From NCBI RefSeq assembly GCF_900117415.1, contig NZ_FPEI01000004.1, positions 806,001 through 870,000 of the forward strand: DNA of 64,000 nt, given 5' to 3'. Of the stretch, positions 63,665-64,000 are shown piece by piece; position 1 is the first letter of the stretch; each line of letters begins with the position of its first letter. The position numbers were made by a program, and so were the translations under genes. Under the pieces are notes generated by a model. It saw only the letters and a program-made list of their open reading frames with translations, was not told the origin of the DNA and ran no database searches. This DNA comes from Hyphomicrobium sp. CS1BSMeth3. GTDB lineage: Bacteria; Pseudomonadota; Alphaproteobacteria; Rhizobiales; Hyphomicrobiaceae.

Positions 63665-64000
63665 TCAAGAAGCCATAGCAGCGGGGAGGACAAACTCGTT
63701 CAGCAAAATGGACTCTGGAAGACTCATATTGTTCGGCAGCCATGCATGGACAAGCATAACGATGCCCAGGTCCGGAACGATCATCAATCGCTGACCAGCC
63801 CATCCCATCGCACCGAACCATTCGATGATACTTCCACGGCAGAACGAGCGTCCGAGCCACCAATGATAACCGTACAGGAACAATCCTGGTCCGTTGTTGT
63901 GAGGCTTGATCGACTCCGCAATCCAGGCCGACGGGACAATTTGTCGGTTATTCCAGAGGCCGCGGTTCAGCACAAGCTGACCAAGCTTCGCCCAGTCGCG
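63665..64000 (-). CDS. Serine hydrolase (beta-lactamase family), partial at window end
   Basis: The open frame continues past the right edge; 111 C-terminal codons are visible. RDWAKLGQLVLNRGLWNN at the edge, YGYHWWLGR and the MGWAGQRLMIVPDLGIVMLV tail match the C-terminal part of class C beta-lactamase-like esterases/peptidases. The catalytic S-x-x-K and YxN lie outside the window. Confidence 0.75.
   Translation of the reverse strand, partial: RDWAKLGQLVLNRGLWNNRQIVPSAWIAESIKPHNNGPGLFLYGYHWWLGRSFCRGSIIEWFGAMGWAGQRLMIVPDLGIVMLVHAWLPNNMSLPESILLNEFVLPAAMAS

Overview
High-GC chromosomal DNA of an alphaproteobacterium, most likely a Hyphomicrobiales (rhizobial-type) genome. This rests on the gene families present (DUF736, DUF1622, DUF4112, DUF2285, rhizobial-type trb genes, tandem Bug/TctC and NMT1-type binding proteins) and on intergenic repeats that resemble rhizobial ones. 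The species cannot be named from the sequence alone. No rRNA, intact tRNA, CRISPR array or intact transposase was seen.

0-8.7 kb: a palindromic repeat block, a DUF4112 protein, a small secreted protein made of four ~20-residue repeats, an HtrA-like protease, a TetR-controlled EmrAB-type efflux operon with two near-identical palindromic operators around a symmetric divergent promoter, an outer-membrane channel-like protein and a HAD-family phosphatase-like protein.

8.7-15.6 kb: a sulfatase module on the minus strand. Two arylsulfatases of the Cys type lie with a formylglycine-generating-enzyme homologue that keeps both active-site cysteines, and with repeat-rich membrane or secreted proteins: a DUF202 protein with nine tandem RT heptads and a protein with five RNRDV-like hexads.

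15.9-31.1 kb: a catabolic island. It holds an NMT1/SsuA-type ABC importer with two tandem binding proteins, an IclR regulator, a TctABC importer with two tandem TctC proteins, an NAD-dependent epimerase, a ThDP-dependent decarboxylase-like enzyme overlapping an SDR, a methylmalonate-semialdehyde dehydrogenase homologue and a divergent LysR regulator. Related palindromes before the IclR gene and before the tct operon suggest one regulator for both.

31.2-44.4 kb: accessory DNA. There is a tRNA-3'-end-like motif, an orphan two-TM protein, a methyltransferase remnant and an MFS carrier, then a decayed conjugative element (DUF736, thioesterase, trbI-G-F-L-J). In it the 5' half of traG is joined out of frame to the 3' part of trbE, so traG 3', trbB, trbC, trbD and trbE 5' are missing. 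A frameshifted DUF2285 gene, an HTH gene and an HTH-TraF fusion lie beyond. No integrase or relaxase was seen.

44.4-64 kb: a mosaic of small single-gene units (VOC, PLP lyase, GNATs, LysE, MFS with a short LysR, ATC hydrolase, uridine-kinase-like, a second-type MurA with Asp at the active-site Cys position, SLC13 carrier, Nudix, HD, GST, alkaline-phosphatase-superfamily enzyme, and a 562-residue unknown with a possible PD-(D/E)XK motif). At least four clear copies of a ~100-bp intergenic repeat, all in one orientation, lie between them. A partial beta-lactamase-family gene runs off the right end.
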